Below are positions 1-7,071 of a DNA stretch of 64,000 nt, piece after piece. This stretch comes from Loktanella sp. IMCC34160 (GTDB lineage Bacteria > Pseudomonadota > Alphaproteobacteria > Rhodobacterales > Rhodobacteraceae). Under the pieces are notes generated by a model. That model did no database searches, was not told the origin of the DNA, and saw only the letters and a program-made list of their open reading frames with translations. Location of the stretch: NCBI RefSeq assembly GCF_004145845.1, contig NZ_SELP01000005.1, positions 124,001-188,000 of the forward strand. The letters run 5' to 3'. The translations under genes and the position numbers were made by a program. Position 1 is the stretch's first letter. The number at the start of each line of letters is the position of its first letter.

Positions 1-414
1 ATGCAGAAGCTGACCGAAGGCGCGCTGGTGGACCTGGCCAAACCGGCCGAGCTGTGGCTAGACGGCGGGCATAACCCGGCGGCCGGGATCGCGCTGGCCG
101 AGACCCTGCGGCAACAGCCGCCCCGACCCACGCACCTGATCTGCGGGATGCTGAACACCAAGGACATCGGCGGCTATCTGCGCCCGCTGGCGGCGGTGAT
201 CGACAGTCTGACCGCCGTGTCGATCCCGGGAGAGGCCAACACCCTGCCCGCCGAAGAAACCGAACGGCAGGCGCTGGCGGCGGGCATGACGGCGACCACC
301 GCCGAAAGTGTCGAGGACGCGATCCGGGCGATCACCGCGCGCGATCCGAACGCGCGAATCCTGATTTGCGGGTCGCTCTACCTTGCCGGGCACGTGCTGC
401 GCACCAACGGCTGA
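1..414 (+). CDS. folC: Bifunctional folylpolyglutamate synthase/dihydrofolate synthase, C-terminal part
   Basis: This is the last 137 residues of FolC; the 5' end lies outside the window, so the first ATG is only an internal codon. FolC adds glutamate to dihydropteroate and to folates in the cytoplasm. The sequence shows the FolC C-terminal motif LWLDGGHNPAAG near residue 20 and the typical ending with an ICGSLYLAGHV segment, which is the family's final strand-helix. No terminator is obvious directly after the stop. Family assignment is secure; which of the two activities dominates cannot be judged from this fragment. Confidence 0.93.
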   Translation: MQKLTEGALVDLAKPAELWLDGGHNPAAGIALAETLRQQPPRPTHLICGMLNTKDIGGYLRPLAAVIDSLTAVSIPGEANTLPAEETERQALAAGMTATTAESVEDAIRAITARDPNARILICGSLYLAGHVLRTNG

Positions 415-552
415 CCGGCAGGATCGGAAACAAATCGGGCGCAGGGCGGCCACCGTCGCCAAGACGGGTACCCCTGCCCCGATTTCGCCACAAAAAGTTG
501 ACGACTCGGCCCAATTCCCGTCTGCTCGGCTTGTGCTTTCCGGGGGGATTCC

Positions 553-1068
553 ATGTTTCGTTCGCTGACATTGTCTGCCGTCATCGCCGCTGCCGTCGCG
601 GCCCCTGTTCAGGCAGCGGACCTGCATTTCTGCTGGCGCGGCGCGAACGGGTTCACCATGACCGGCGAATTCGGCGTGCCCGACAGCGCCCTGACCGGCG
701 GCATGATCACCGAAGACCAGATCAGCTATTTCCGGATCACCGGATACGAGGTGGGCATCCCGGTTGGCAGCTGGTCGATGGACGACCTTGCCGCTGGCAG
801 CACCTTCCACCTGCGGTTCGACACCGCGACGATGAGCTTCCCAACCGGCGGCAGCTATCCCGGCCCCGCCTCGCAGGGTTGGAACGCCAATGGCGAAGTC
901 AACAACTGCGGCGACAAGGGATTCGGGTTCAACTCGGGCAACTACGCGCAGGACCTCTGCCTTTACGGGGTCTGGGTCGAACATTCCTCGATCGCGCCGC
1001 AAACGCCACTGCGCGCCTCGACCGTGGCCTATACGCCCGATTGCCGGCTGCGCGACCTGAACAGCTGA
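553..1068 (+). CDS. Secreted protein of unknown function, four cysteines
   Basis: A 171-residue protein I do not recognise. It begins with a clear Sec signal peptide (hydrophobic stretch at residues 6-20, probable cleavage after AQA near residue 22). The mature part is about 150 residues and holds four cysteines (HFC, NNC, DLC and PDC contexts), enough for two periplasmic disulfides. It is rich in Gly, Ser and aromatic residues and looks like a small beta-rich domain. The start is supported by a GGGGGG-type ribosome site about 5 bases upstream. It stands alone, between folC and a probable small-RNA unit; its role cannot be inferred from context. Confidence 0.75.
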   Translation: MFRSLTLSAVIAAAVAAPVQAADLHFCWRGANGFTMTGEFGVPDSALTGGMITEDQISYFRITGYEVGIPVGSWSMDDLAAGSTFHLRFDTATMSFPTGGSYPGPASQGWNANGEVNNCGDKGFGFNSGNYAQDLCLYGVWVEHSSIAPQTPLRASTVAYTPDCRLRDLNS

Positions 1069-1096
1069 TCCCGCACCCCCGTCCGCCACAAATCTG

Positions 1097-1126
1097 TTGA
1101 CCGCGAATCAGTGATTCGCCTAGTGT
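1097..1126 (+). promoter_or_regulatory. Sigma70-type promoter with palindromic double GANTC (GcrA/CcrM-like) operator
   Basis: A -35 hexamer TTGACC (1097-1102) is followed by an 18-base spacer and TAGTGT (1121-1126). The spacer holds a perfect inverted repeat, GCGAATCA-G-TGATTCGC (1103-1119). Each arm carries a GANTC CcrM methylation site and a match to YGAKTCG, the motif reported for the cell-cycle regulator GcrA. Placement between -35 and -10 is what is expected of a methylation-sensitive or repressor-controlled promoter. Promoter function is inferred; the palindrome itself is exact. Confidence 0.6.
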
Positions 1127-1132
1127 CGGCCC

Positions 1133-1236
1133 AAGCGATGCGCGGCCCCTGTTCGCGCGGAACCCCTGAAAACAAAGGGGACGCAAAGATTTGGCAGGGC
1201 GGGAGGGCGGACATGGGTCCGTCCTTCTGTTTTCAC
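1133..1236 (+). ncRNA. Candidate small RNA with its own promoter and terminator
   Basis: From the predicted start near 1133 the transcript would run about 100 nt to an intrinsic terminator: stem GGGCGGAC (1204-1211) with GTCCGTCC (1216-1223), then TTCTGTTTT. Upstream is a second small hairpin, CCCC-N10-GGGG (1163-1180), followed by ACGCAAAG. No known RNA family is assigned. An alternative reading is a 40-codon frame from ATG 1138 to 1260, but it would run through the terminator stem. The 325-base stretch between the flanking genes otherwise holds only promoter elements. Confidence 0.45.
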
Positions 1237-1257
1237 AGCCCCCAACACGCGGACAAT

Positions 1258-1312
1258 TGATTCGCCCCCGATTCGTTCTTTGTTTGACTTGAACGACCCG
1301 ATTCTCCTAAAT
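1258..1312 (+). promoter_or_regulatory. Promoter of the rhodanese-LysM pair with three GANTC sites
   Basis: TTGACT (1284-1289), a 17-base spacer and CTAAAT (1307-1312) make a plausible promoter about 80 bases before the rhodanese start. Three GANTC sites lie here: two within YGAKTCG matches just upstream (1258-1264 and 1269-1275) and one, CGATTC (1299-1304), inside the spacer next to the -10 element. The arrangement resembles the upstream small-RNA promoter. Confidence 0.5.
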
Positions 1313-1393
1313 GTTGTGGAAGAGCAGCCACACTCGCCGCGCCTGCCAGCGCGAACACAATATATGGTGCGTGTGGAATTGGGGGAAAGAGTG

Positions 1394-2017
1394 ATGCAAC
1401 GTATTCTTGCAGGGCTTCTGCTTATCCTGTCGTCTGCCGTTTCGGCGCAGGATGTGCGGATCACGCCCAACATGGCCGCCGCGACCTACACCATCAACGG
1501 CGAAACTTTCACCATCAGCCGCGAACAGGATCAGGACAGCCTGCTGACCGGGGAATTCGCCCGGACCTCGCGGGCCTGCCCGCCGTTCTGTGTGCACCCG
1601 ATGTCGGTGGCGCCGGGCGTGGAAACCGTGGCCGAGCTGGAGGTGATCAACTTCCTGACCGGGCAGGTCGCCGCCGGGCGGGGCCTTCTGATCGACAGCC
1701 GGGTGCCGGAATGGTTCGCCAAAGGGGCGATCCCCGGCGCGGTGAACGTGCCCTTCTCGACCCTCGACGAAGGCAATCCCTACCGGATCGAGATCCTCAA
1801 GGCGCTTGGCGCCCGAGATACCGCGTCGGGGCTGGATTTCTCGGATGTGTTCACCCTCATGCTCTATTGCAACGGGCCGTGGTGCGATCAAAGCCCGCGC
1901 GCCATCCACAGCCTTCTGGATGCCGGATACCCGGCCGAGCGGATCAAGTATTACCGGGGCGGAATGCAGGATTGGCTGATGCTGGGCCTGACCGTCACCA
2001 ATCCCGGAGGTGGCTGA
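1394..2017 (+). CDS. Exported rhodanese-like domain protein
   Basis: A 207-residue protein with a signal peptide (residues 1-18, cleavage near SAQD) and a rhodanese domain in its second half. The domain shows the CH2A-like entry LIDSRVPEWFAKGAIPGAVN, the active-site loop start LYCNGPWCD and the closing YYRGGMQDWLMLGL. The loop cysteine that carries sulfur in rhodaneses is present, so sulfur transfer or thiol sensing in the periplasm is possible; the substrate is unknown. The ATG at 1394 follows a GGGGGAAAG ribosome site; the frame is open further upstream but without a signal peptide. The stop overlaps the start of the LysM gene (TGATG), so the two are co-translated. Confidence 0.8.
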   Translation: MQRILAGLLLILSSAVSAQDVRITPNMAAATYTINGETFTISREQDQDSLLTGEFARTSRACPPFCVHPMSVAPGVETVAELEVINFLTGQVAAGRGLLIDSRVPEWFAKGAIPGAVNVPFSTLDEGNPYRIEILKALGARDTASGLDFSDVFTLMLYCNGPWCDQSPRAIHSLLDAGYPAERIKYYRGGMQDWLMLGLTVTNPGGG

Positions 2018-3006
2018 TGACGATCTACGCCCAAGCCCAGCCCGCGCCCGCCATTCGCAAAAGGAAGTTCCCGATGATCCGTACCGTTCTTGCGCTGTTC
2101 GCCTTTGCTGTCGTTCTTTGCGGCTTCATCGTGTTCGACCCGATGTCGAAGATTGGCCAGACCGACACCGCCACCGCGCCCGAGGTTGCGTCGGCACTGC
2201 CCGAAGTGACCCGCGCCCAGACCGACATCGGGTCGCTTCAGGACGCGGTCGCGCTTGCCGGGGCGGACGCGCCCGCCAGCAGCGCTGCGCAGATCGCCGC
2301 CGCGACCACCCTTGGCGGGGACGCGGGCCAGCGGATTCTCGCGGCCTCGGGCGGGGTGCAAACCCGCACCGGCCCGACCGTTCTGACCGATGACAGTTCT
2401 ATTTCGGAGACCACCGCCGCGGTTCTGGCCGGTCTGGGCCTGAACACCGGGGCCACCGCACCCACGGATGACAGCCTGATGACCCAGACCGCCGGGGTTC
2501 TGGCCGGCATTCGCGGCGTCACCGGCGCGCCACAAACCGCCGCCGCCCCGCAATCGGCGCTGCAAACGCTGGTGATCGAGGCGCTGCGCGAAGGCCAGTC
2601 CGACAGCTACATCGACGAGATCGTGAACGCCGCGGCGACCGAGGGCCGATTGTCCGTTCCCGAAATCCTCGTCACCTCGGACGGGCGGGTCGATACCCAT
2701 GTGCTTCTTGCCTCGATCGTCAGCCAGGCCCAGATTGCCAACGGTGGCGCAGCCCCCGTCGTGCCCGAGGTGCCAACCGGCGGCTCCGATGGGGTCGAGG
2801 TCCGGGTGGTGCAACGTGCGACCGAGACCCAGCAATACACCTTCTATACGGTGAACGCGGGTGACAGCCTTGGCTCCATCGCGGTGAAGTTCTACGGCTC
2901 GGTCGAACACTACCAGACCATATTCGAAGCGAACCGCAGCATCCTGTCCTCGCCCGACCTGATCCGGTCAGGGCAGCGTCTGGTGATCCCCAAACTGGAC
3001 GCCTGA
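2017..3006 (+). CDS. Membrane-anchored LysM domain protein
   Basis: A 329-residue protein starting in an overlap with the rhodanese stop, behind a CGGAGG ribosome site. Residues about 23-41 form one membrane segment (uncleaved anchor or signal). A long Ala/Thr/Asp-rich, low-complexity middle (about 45-270) probably spans the periplasm. The last 50 residues are a single LysM domain (YTVNAGDSLGSIAVKFYG ... IRSGQRLVIP), which binds peptidoglycan glycan chains. The middle contains repeated motifs of the type TxxVLAGLGL / TAGVLAGIRG. Likely role: an envelope protein linking membrane and wall; no catalytic domain is visible. An intrinsic terminator follows at once. Confidence 0.85.
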   Translation: MTIYAQAQPAPAIRKRKFPMIRTVLALFAFAVVLCGFIVFDPMSKIGQTDTATAPEVASALPEVTRAQTDIGSLQDAVALAGADAPASSAAQIAAATTLGGDAGQRILAASGGVQTRTGPTVLTDDSSISETTAAVLAGLGLNTGATAPTDDSLMTQTAGVLAGIRGVTGAPQTAAAPQSALQTLVIEALREGQSDSYIDEIVNAAATEGRLSVPEILVTSDGRVDTHVLLASIVSQAQIANGGAAPVVPEVPTGGSDGVEVRVVQRATETQQYTFYTVNAGDSLGSIAVKFYGSVEHYQTIFEANRSILSSPDLIRSGQRLVIPKLDA

Positions 3007-3027
3007 CGCCCGACAGAAACGCACGAA

Positions 3028-3055
3028 GGTCCCGATTTTCCGGGGCCTTTTCGTT
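3028..3055 (+). terminator. Intrinsic terminator after the LysM gene
   Basis: Stem GGTCCCG (3028-3034) and CGGGGCC (3041-3047) with a six-base loop, followed by TTTTCGTTT. It lies in the 56-base gap before a convergent hydrolase gene; the A-rich flank on the other side could let it work in both directions. Confidence 0.8.
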
Positions 3056-3062
3056 TGGTGGT

Positions 3063-3989
3063 TTAGTCTGCTTCCCGCAGGATGCCCCGCAGCAGCGCCG
3101 CGACCTCGGCCCCATGGGTATAGGGCAGACCGTGGCCCGCGCCCTCGATCACCTCTTGCCTTGTTGCGCGGTTCCACTGGGCCAGCGTGCCCAGCGCCTT
3201 GATCGGGATCACATCGTCGTCCTTGCCCCAAACGGCGACGACGGGCACGCCTTCGCGCCCAAGGGTCCGATGGTCGGCTTCTTGCCGTTCGGTGACCATC
3301 CCGCGCATGGACGACAGGACAGCGGGCCGAAACCCGCGCCGATCCAGCTGGGCAATCTGGATATCGGCAATCCCCGGAACCTCGGTCCGGGCGTCGCGGG
3401 TGGCGGCCAGTTGCCGCCGGAACCGGGCCATGCCGATCCCATGGTGCAGCCAGTCGCCAATGACCGGGGTCTTGATCGCGAATTGGGTCAGCTGGTCCCG
3501 CACGACCTCGACCCCCGCGCTTGCCACCAGAACCAGCCGCTTCATCCGGTGCGGGTTTTCGGCGGCGAAGGCCGTGGCGATGGCCCCGCCCATGGAATAC
3601 CCAAGGATCGTCAAGTCCTCGGTCAGCCCCTGATCCTCTAACAGGTCCGACAGCTGCCGCAGGAAGAACGCCCGATCCTGCCGCCCGCCCGGGGCGGAAG
3701 AATGGCCGCGCCCATAAAGGTCGTAGATCAAGACCCTGTAGCCCGCCGCGCCCAGCCCTTCGGCCAGTGACAACCACGCGTCAGAGGGCGTTGTCAGCCC
3801 GTGCACGCAGACGACGACCGGGCCACGCACGGGGCCGATCCAACGGTAATGGGTCACGCCCTGACTAAGCTGGACAAGTTCGCCGGGGGCATCGTCCCAG
3901 TTGGGTTTCGGGCGGCGCCATTCGGCGGCAAAGGGCCACAGCCCCACGCCCGCCACGGCAAGACCCGCAATGACCGTGCCGATCCCCAT
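3063..3989 (-). CDS. Alpha/beta hydrolase with N-terminal membrane segment
   Basis: A 308-residue alpha/beta-fold hydrolase. The oxyanion region is VHGLTTPSDAW, the nucleophile elbow is GYSMGG (Ser near residue 133), an acid residue follows in the VWGKDDDVIP segment, and the catalytic His sits in GAGHGLPY near the end. The first 20 residues are hydrophobic (VIAGLAVAGVGLWPFAA), suggesting an inner-membrane anchor. The substrate is not deducible; the size and motifs fit esterases and lipases of the peptidase S33-like group. It is the last gene of a minus-strand run (HAD, cyclodeaminase, hydrolase), 5 bases after the cyclodeaminase stop. Confidence 0.85.
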   Translation of the reverse strand: MGIGTVIAGLAVAGVGLWPFAAEWRRPKPNWDDAPGELVQLSQGVTHYRWIGPVRGPVVVCVHGLTTPSDAWLSLAEGLGAAGYRVLIYDLYGRGHSSAPGGRQDRAFFLRQLSDLLEDQGLTEDLTILGYSMGGAIATAFAAENPHRMKRLVLVASAGVEVVRDQLTQFAIKTPVIGDWLHHGIGMARFRRQLAATRDARTEVPGIADIQIAQLDRRGFRPAVLSSMRGMVTERQEADHRTLGREGVPVVAVWGKDDDVIPIKALGTLAQWNRATRQEVIEGAGHGLPYTHGAEVAALLRGILREAD

Positions 3990-3994
3990 TCCGG

Positions 3995-4912
3995 TCAGCC
4001 CCGTTTGCGCCAGTTGTCGAGGATATGGCGCGCCGTCATCAGATCCAGATGCGCGCCGCCCCCGTTCTTGAACAGGGTGATATCCTCGGGATCACGGCGG
4101 AAGGCCGCCAGATCGTAGTAATCTGCGATCACATGGTCCGGCCCGATCACCCCGTTGGCGATCGGGATCTTCAGTTCTCCGATATGTCCCACGGTCGTGT
4201 GCCGGTTGTCGACGAAGACGCGGGACCGCAGAAGCGCCGTATCGTCCACCTCGCGCATATCTGGGCGATACGCGCCGATCAGGTCGATATGCTGGCCCGG
4301 GCGGAACCAATCGCCCTTAATCACGGGTTCGGTCGACATGGTGGCCGAGGTAACGATATCCGCCGCGTTCACAGCGCTTGCCAGGTCGGTGGCCACCGCC
4401 ACACCCGGGCAGTCCTGCGCAAAGCGTTCCGCGCCTTCGGGGCTGCGGTTCCAGACGGTGAATTCGGCCCCCGGAAAGGCCGCGCCATAGGCCGCCCACA
4501 GGCTGCGGCCCACGGTGCCGGCCCCCACGATCAGGATCTTTCGGCTGTCGGGCCGGGCAAGGCGGCGGGCGGCCAGAAGGCTGTCGCCCGCGGTCTTCCA
4601 CTTGGTCACAAGGTGGAAATCCAGCACCGCCTCAAGACTGCCGTCCTCGTCCGAAAACAGGTTCACGGCGCCGCCAATCATCGCCTTGCCCTTGGCCGGG
4701 TTGCCGGGAAAGACCGTCGCCGCCTTCACCGCCACGCCCAACCCGTCAATCCAGGCGGACCGGTTCAGCAGCGTGTCCTTGTCCCGGTAGAGAAACACAT
4801 CCTCCACCTCGGCCGGGGGCAGGTCATGGCCCGCCGCCAGCGCATCGGTCAGGGCCAGCCAGTCCAGCCCCTTTTCGCCCTCGGCAAAGGGGATCATCGT
4901 CACGTCGGTCAT
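3995..4912 (-). CDS. Ornithine cyclodeaminase/mu-crystallin family NAD(P)-dependent oxidoreductase
   Basis: A 305-residue member of the ornithine cyclodeaminase/mu-crystallin family, slightly shorter than typical (310-330). The Rossmann motif GAGTVG is at residues 130-135, the substrate lysine region is GVAVKAATVFPGNP near residue 63, and the C-terminal IDLIGAYRPDMREVD carries the acidic residues of the family. Members convert ornithine to proline, or reduce cyclic imines and iminosuccinate-type substrates, so the exact reaction is open. The start overlaps the HAD gene stop by 4 bases, indicating translational coupling. A second family member (eutC) occurs at 48.2 kb, but its sequence and context differ. 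Confidence 0.85.
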   Translation of the reverse strand: MTDVTMIPFAEGEKGLDWLALTDALAAGHDLPPAEVEDVFLYRDKDTLLNRSAWIDGLGVAVKAATVFPGNPAKGKAMIGGAVNLFSDEDGSLEAVLDFHLVTKWKTAGDSLLAARRLARPDSRKILIVGAGTVGRSLWAAYGAAFPGAEFTVWNRSPEGAERFAQDCPGVAVATDLASAVNAADIVTSATMSTEPVIKGDWFRPGQHIDLIGAYRPDMREVDDTALLRSRVFVDNRHTTVGHIGELKIPIANGVIGPDHVIADYYDLAAFRRDPEDITLFKNGGGAHLDLMTARHILDNWRKRG

Positions 4913-5529
4913 TGGGCGTCCTCTCGGGTCAGCAGGTTTTCGGCCACCAGCCTGTCGGCCCAGATATCGGGGCCGGTGAACAGGTGGGTTTGCCAGCCAC
5001 GGGCGGCGGCGGCATCGATATTCTCGGCCCGGTCGTCGGTGAACAGCAGTCGCTCAGGGGCAATGCCGCATCCCTCCTCGACCAGTTCATAGATCCGGGG
5101 CTCTGGTTTGATCGCGCCCATGTGGCCAGACACAAAGGCGCGGTCGAACTCTTCCAGGAACGGATAGTCGCGGCAGGCGCGGGCAAAGGTTTCCTTGCCG
5201 AAATTGGTCAGGGCAAAGACTGGCACCCCGGCGCGGCGCAGCGCCCGCATCAGGCGGATCGAATGGTCGATGGCGGGGCTGGCCATGTCGATCCAGCGGT
5301 CATGCCACAGCATGATCTCGGCGGCGAACTCGGGGTAGGTCGCGGCGGTCTCCTCGACCACCTGGCGCCAGTTTTCACCCCGGTCGATCCGGTCGTTCAT
5401 CCCGTGCAGATCGACAGCGGCGAACATGGCGCGGCGGCGCGCGGCACCAACGGCGGCGTCGTAGAACCGCTCGGGCTGCCATTCGATCAGCACGTTCCCG
5501 ATGTCGAAAATCACCGCTTCAACCGGCAT
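4909..5529 (-). CDS. HAD-IA family hydrolase
   Basis: A 206-residue haloacid dehalogenase-superfamily phosphatase. Motif I is FDIGNVL (nucleophile Asp9; the usual second Asp is Gly, as in YihX-type members), motif II is LTNFGK, motif III includes the Lys of GAIKPEPRIYE, and motif IV is FTDDRAENI. The helical cap lies between motifs I and II. These enzymes dephosphorylate small sugar phosphates or similar metabolites. It is the first gene of a three-gene minus-strand unit and overlaps the cyclodeaminase start by 4 bases. No specific substrate can be assigned. Confidence 0.85.
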   Translation of the reverse strand: MPVEAVIFDIGNVLIEWQPERFYDAAVGAARRRAMFAAVDLHGMNDRIDRGENWRQVVEETAATYPEFAAEIMLWHDRWIDMASPAIDHSIRLMRALRRAGVPVFALTNFGKETFARACRDYPFLEEFDRAFVSGHMGAIKPEPRIYELVEEGCGIAPERLLFTDDRAENIDAAAARGWQTHLFTGPDIWADRLVAENLLTREDAQ

Positions 5530-5597
5530 CGCATCCCCGTTCGCCCTCGTTCAACCGCAGCCATCTGACCACAGGGCGGGCGGGGTTGGAAGGGCTA

Positions 5598-6566
5598 TCA
5601 GCGGCGGTAGCGCGGGGTATCGGGCACCTTGGCGCGGCGGGACTTCGCCTCGCGCCAGACCATGAACAGGCCCGACCCGATGATCAGCGCGATCCCGGCA
5701 ATCGCCACCCCGTCGGGCCATTCGGCAAAGACCAAGACGCCCCAGAACACCGCCAGCGGCATGGCGACATATTCGAAGGGGGCGACCACCGCCGCCTCGG
5801 CCACGCGGTAGGCCTGGCTGATGAAAAACCCGCCAAAGGCCGAGGCCGCGCCAACCGTCACAAGGATCAGCCAGTCGCGGCCATGCGGCATAACCCATTC
5901 GCGGAACATGAAATCAAGCGAGGCATTGTCCCAGCCCGCGAACTGGCCCTTGCCAAAGGCCACCCCCATGCCCGAGGAGATCAGGATGAAAGTCAGCTGA
6001 ATGTAGAACGACATCGCCAGCGCGCTTTCGGTCCGGCCGATGTAGCGGGTCAGCATATGCAGCGTCGCATAGCCAAAGGCCGCCGCAACCGGCAACAGGG
6101 CCGCGGGCTGGAACACCTCGGTCCCGGGGCGCAGCACGATCAAGATCCCGACAAGGCCCAACGCAATCGCCGCCCAGCGCAGCGGGCCAACCGTTTCTTT
6201 CAGGAAGATCACCGAAAAGACGGTGATGATCAGGGGCGAGACGAAAAAGATCGCCACCCCTTCGGCCAGCGGCAAGGCGGCGAGGCCCAGAAAGAATGTC
6301 ATATTGGCAAAGACCACGCAGGCCCCGCGCAGAAGATGCATCCCCAGCCGCCGGGTGCGCAGCGCGGCCAGCCCGCCCGACAGGGGCAGAAGGATCGTCA
6401 GCAGCACGACCATCCCGATCAGTGAGCGGAACAGCACCACCTGATGCAGCGCATAGCCGCCCGACAGGAACTTGATCGCCATGTCGTTGATGGAAAAACA
6501 AAAGACGGCGACCAAAGCGCAAAGCGCGCCCATAAGGGTCGGGTTGTCGGAAATGGACCTGAACAT
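5598..6566 (-). CDS. DMT-superfamily (EamA) transporter
   Basis: A 322-residue inner-membrane protein with about ten hydrophobic segments in two EamA repeats, as in RhaT/YdcZ-like drug/metabolite exporters. The first repeat starts at GALCALVAVFCFSINDMAIKF and the second near GYATLHMLTRYIGR. The substrate is unknown. I place the start at the ATG at 6566 (MFRSISDN), which matches the usual short N-terminus; an upstream start at 6605 would add 13 residues, and neither has a strong ribosome site. It stands alone on the minus strand, downstream of a repeat-rich gap. A second EamA transporter lies at 30.3 kb. Confidence 0.85.
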   Translation of the reverse strand: MFRSISDNPTLMGALCALVAVFCFSINDMAIKFLSGGYALHQVVLFRSLIGMVVLLTILLPLSGGLAALRTRRLGMHLLRGACVVFANMTFFLGLAALPLAEGVAIFFVSPLIITVFSVIFLKETVGPLRWAAIALGLVGILIVLRPGTEVFQPAALLPVAAAFGYATLHMLTRYIGRTESALAMSFYIQLTFILISSGMGVAFGKGQFAGWDNASLDFMFREWVMPHGRDWLILVTVGAASAFGGFFISQAYRVAEAAVVAPFEYVAMPLAVFWGVLVFAEWPDGVAIAGIALIIGSGLFMVWREAKSRRAKVPDTPRYRR

Positions 6567-6883
6567 GGGCCCAACAAACAAGGGCCGCGGGAAAGGTGCA
6601 ACCACAGGGGCGACATATCCCGGCCTGCCCCAACGTCACGGTGGCAAAACCGCCCGCTAACCCTTTGCCGCTAGACCTGTCCCCGGTTGACCCGCACCTC
6701 TGACAAGGGGTGCGCCAAGGATATCCGAAGACTGGTTGCCGGCCCCCTTGGGGCGGGACAAGAGCGCGGAAACGGACCTGGGGTCAGACACCCCCACGGC
6801 AATCCCTTTCCCTTTCTCGCGGAAAACGGTCCCTGGCCCTCCACCCCGGCGCCCGCAAGGGCGACCCGGGGGCAAGGGCGCAT

Positions 6884-6904
6884 GGTGGGTCAAGACCCAC
6901 CTTA
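6884..6904 (-). repeat. Palindromic repeat copy A (TAAGGTGGGT...ACCCACC)
   Basis: Arms GGTGGGTC (6884-6891) and GACCCACC (6894-6901) with a two-base loop, followed by TTA. Read on the minus strand it is identical over all 21 bases to the copy at 63318-63338 and differs at three central positions from the copy at 7051-7071. Confidence 0.85.
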
Positions 6905-6947
6905 CCCGGGGGCGCTTCGCCCCCCGGACCCCCCGAGGATATTTGAA

Positions 6948-6991
6948 ACCCAAAGAAGAATGGACGCTGAGTCCAGCCAGCTTCTTTGGGT
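6948..6991. repeat. Nested inverted repeat (ACCCAAAGAAG / CTTCTTTGGGT)
   Basis: Perfect 11-base arms at 6948-6958 and 6981-6991 enclose a second perfect 5-base stem (TGGAC 6961-6965, GTCCA 6971-6975). It has no T-tract, so it is not a typical terminator. It could fold as a long cruciform or RNA hairpin and is part of the intergenic repeat block. Confidence 0.8.
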
Positions 6992-7050
6992 CAAAAGTTT
7001 CCCGGGGTGAATGGCCCGGAACGGGCCAGAGGGGCAGCGCCCCCGAACCG

Positions 7051-7071
7051 TAAGGTGGGTTTCAACCCACC
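7051..7071 (+). repeat. Palindromic repeat copy B, overlapping the 3' end of yaiI
   Basis: TAA followed by arms GGTGGGTT (7054-7061) and AACCCACC (7064-7071). The second arm and loop form the last codons and stop of the minus-strand yaiI gene, so this copy is partly coding. Confidence 0.8.

Larger units (their letters stand above)
6567..7050. other. Repeat-rich intergenic region, no gene supported
   Basis: About 480 bases between the EamA transporter and the yaiI gene hold no convincing coding frame. The part from about 6880 on is a mosaic of palindromes and G/C runs (GCGCTTCGCCCCCCGG, GAGGATATTTGAAACCC and similar) of a style I associate with intergenic repeats in Rhodobacteraceae. A fragment with the same GGATAT...CAAAGAAGAA ending occurs at 19471-19490. 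Confidence 0.6.

Noticed and set aside
1138-1260. 40-codon frame within the small-RNA unit
   Set aside because: It would run through a strong terminator stem, and no ribosome site precedes the ATG; kept only as an alternative.
6567-7050. Several 60-107 codon frames in the repeat block
   Set aside because: They are composed of the repeat palindromes and appear on both strands at once, so they are not genes.
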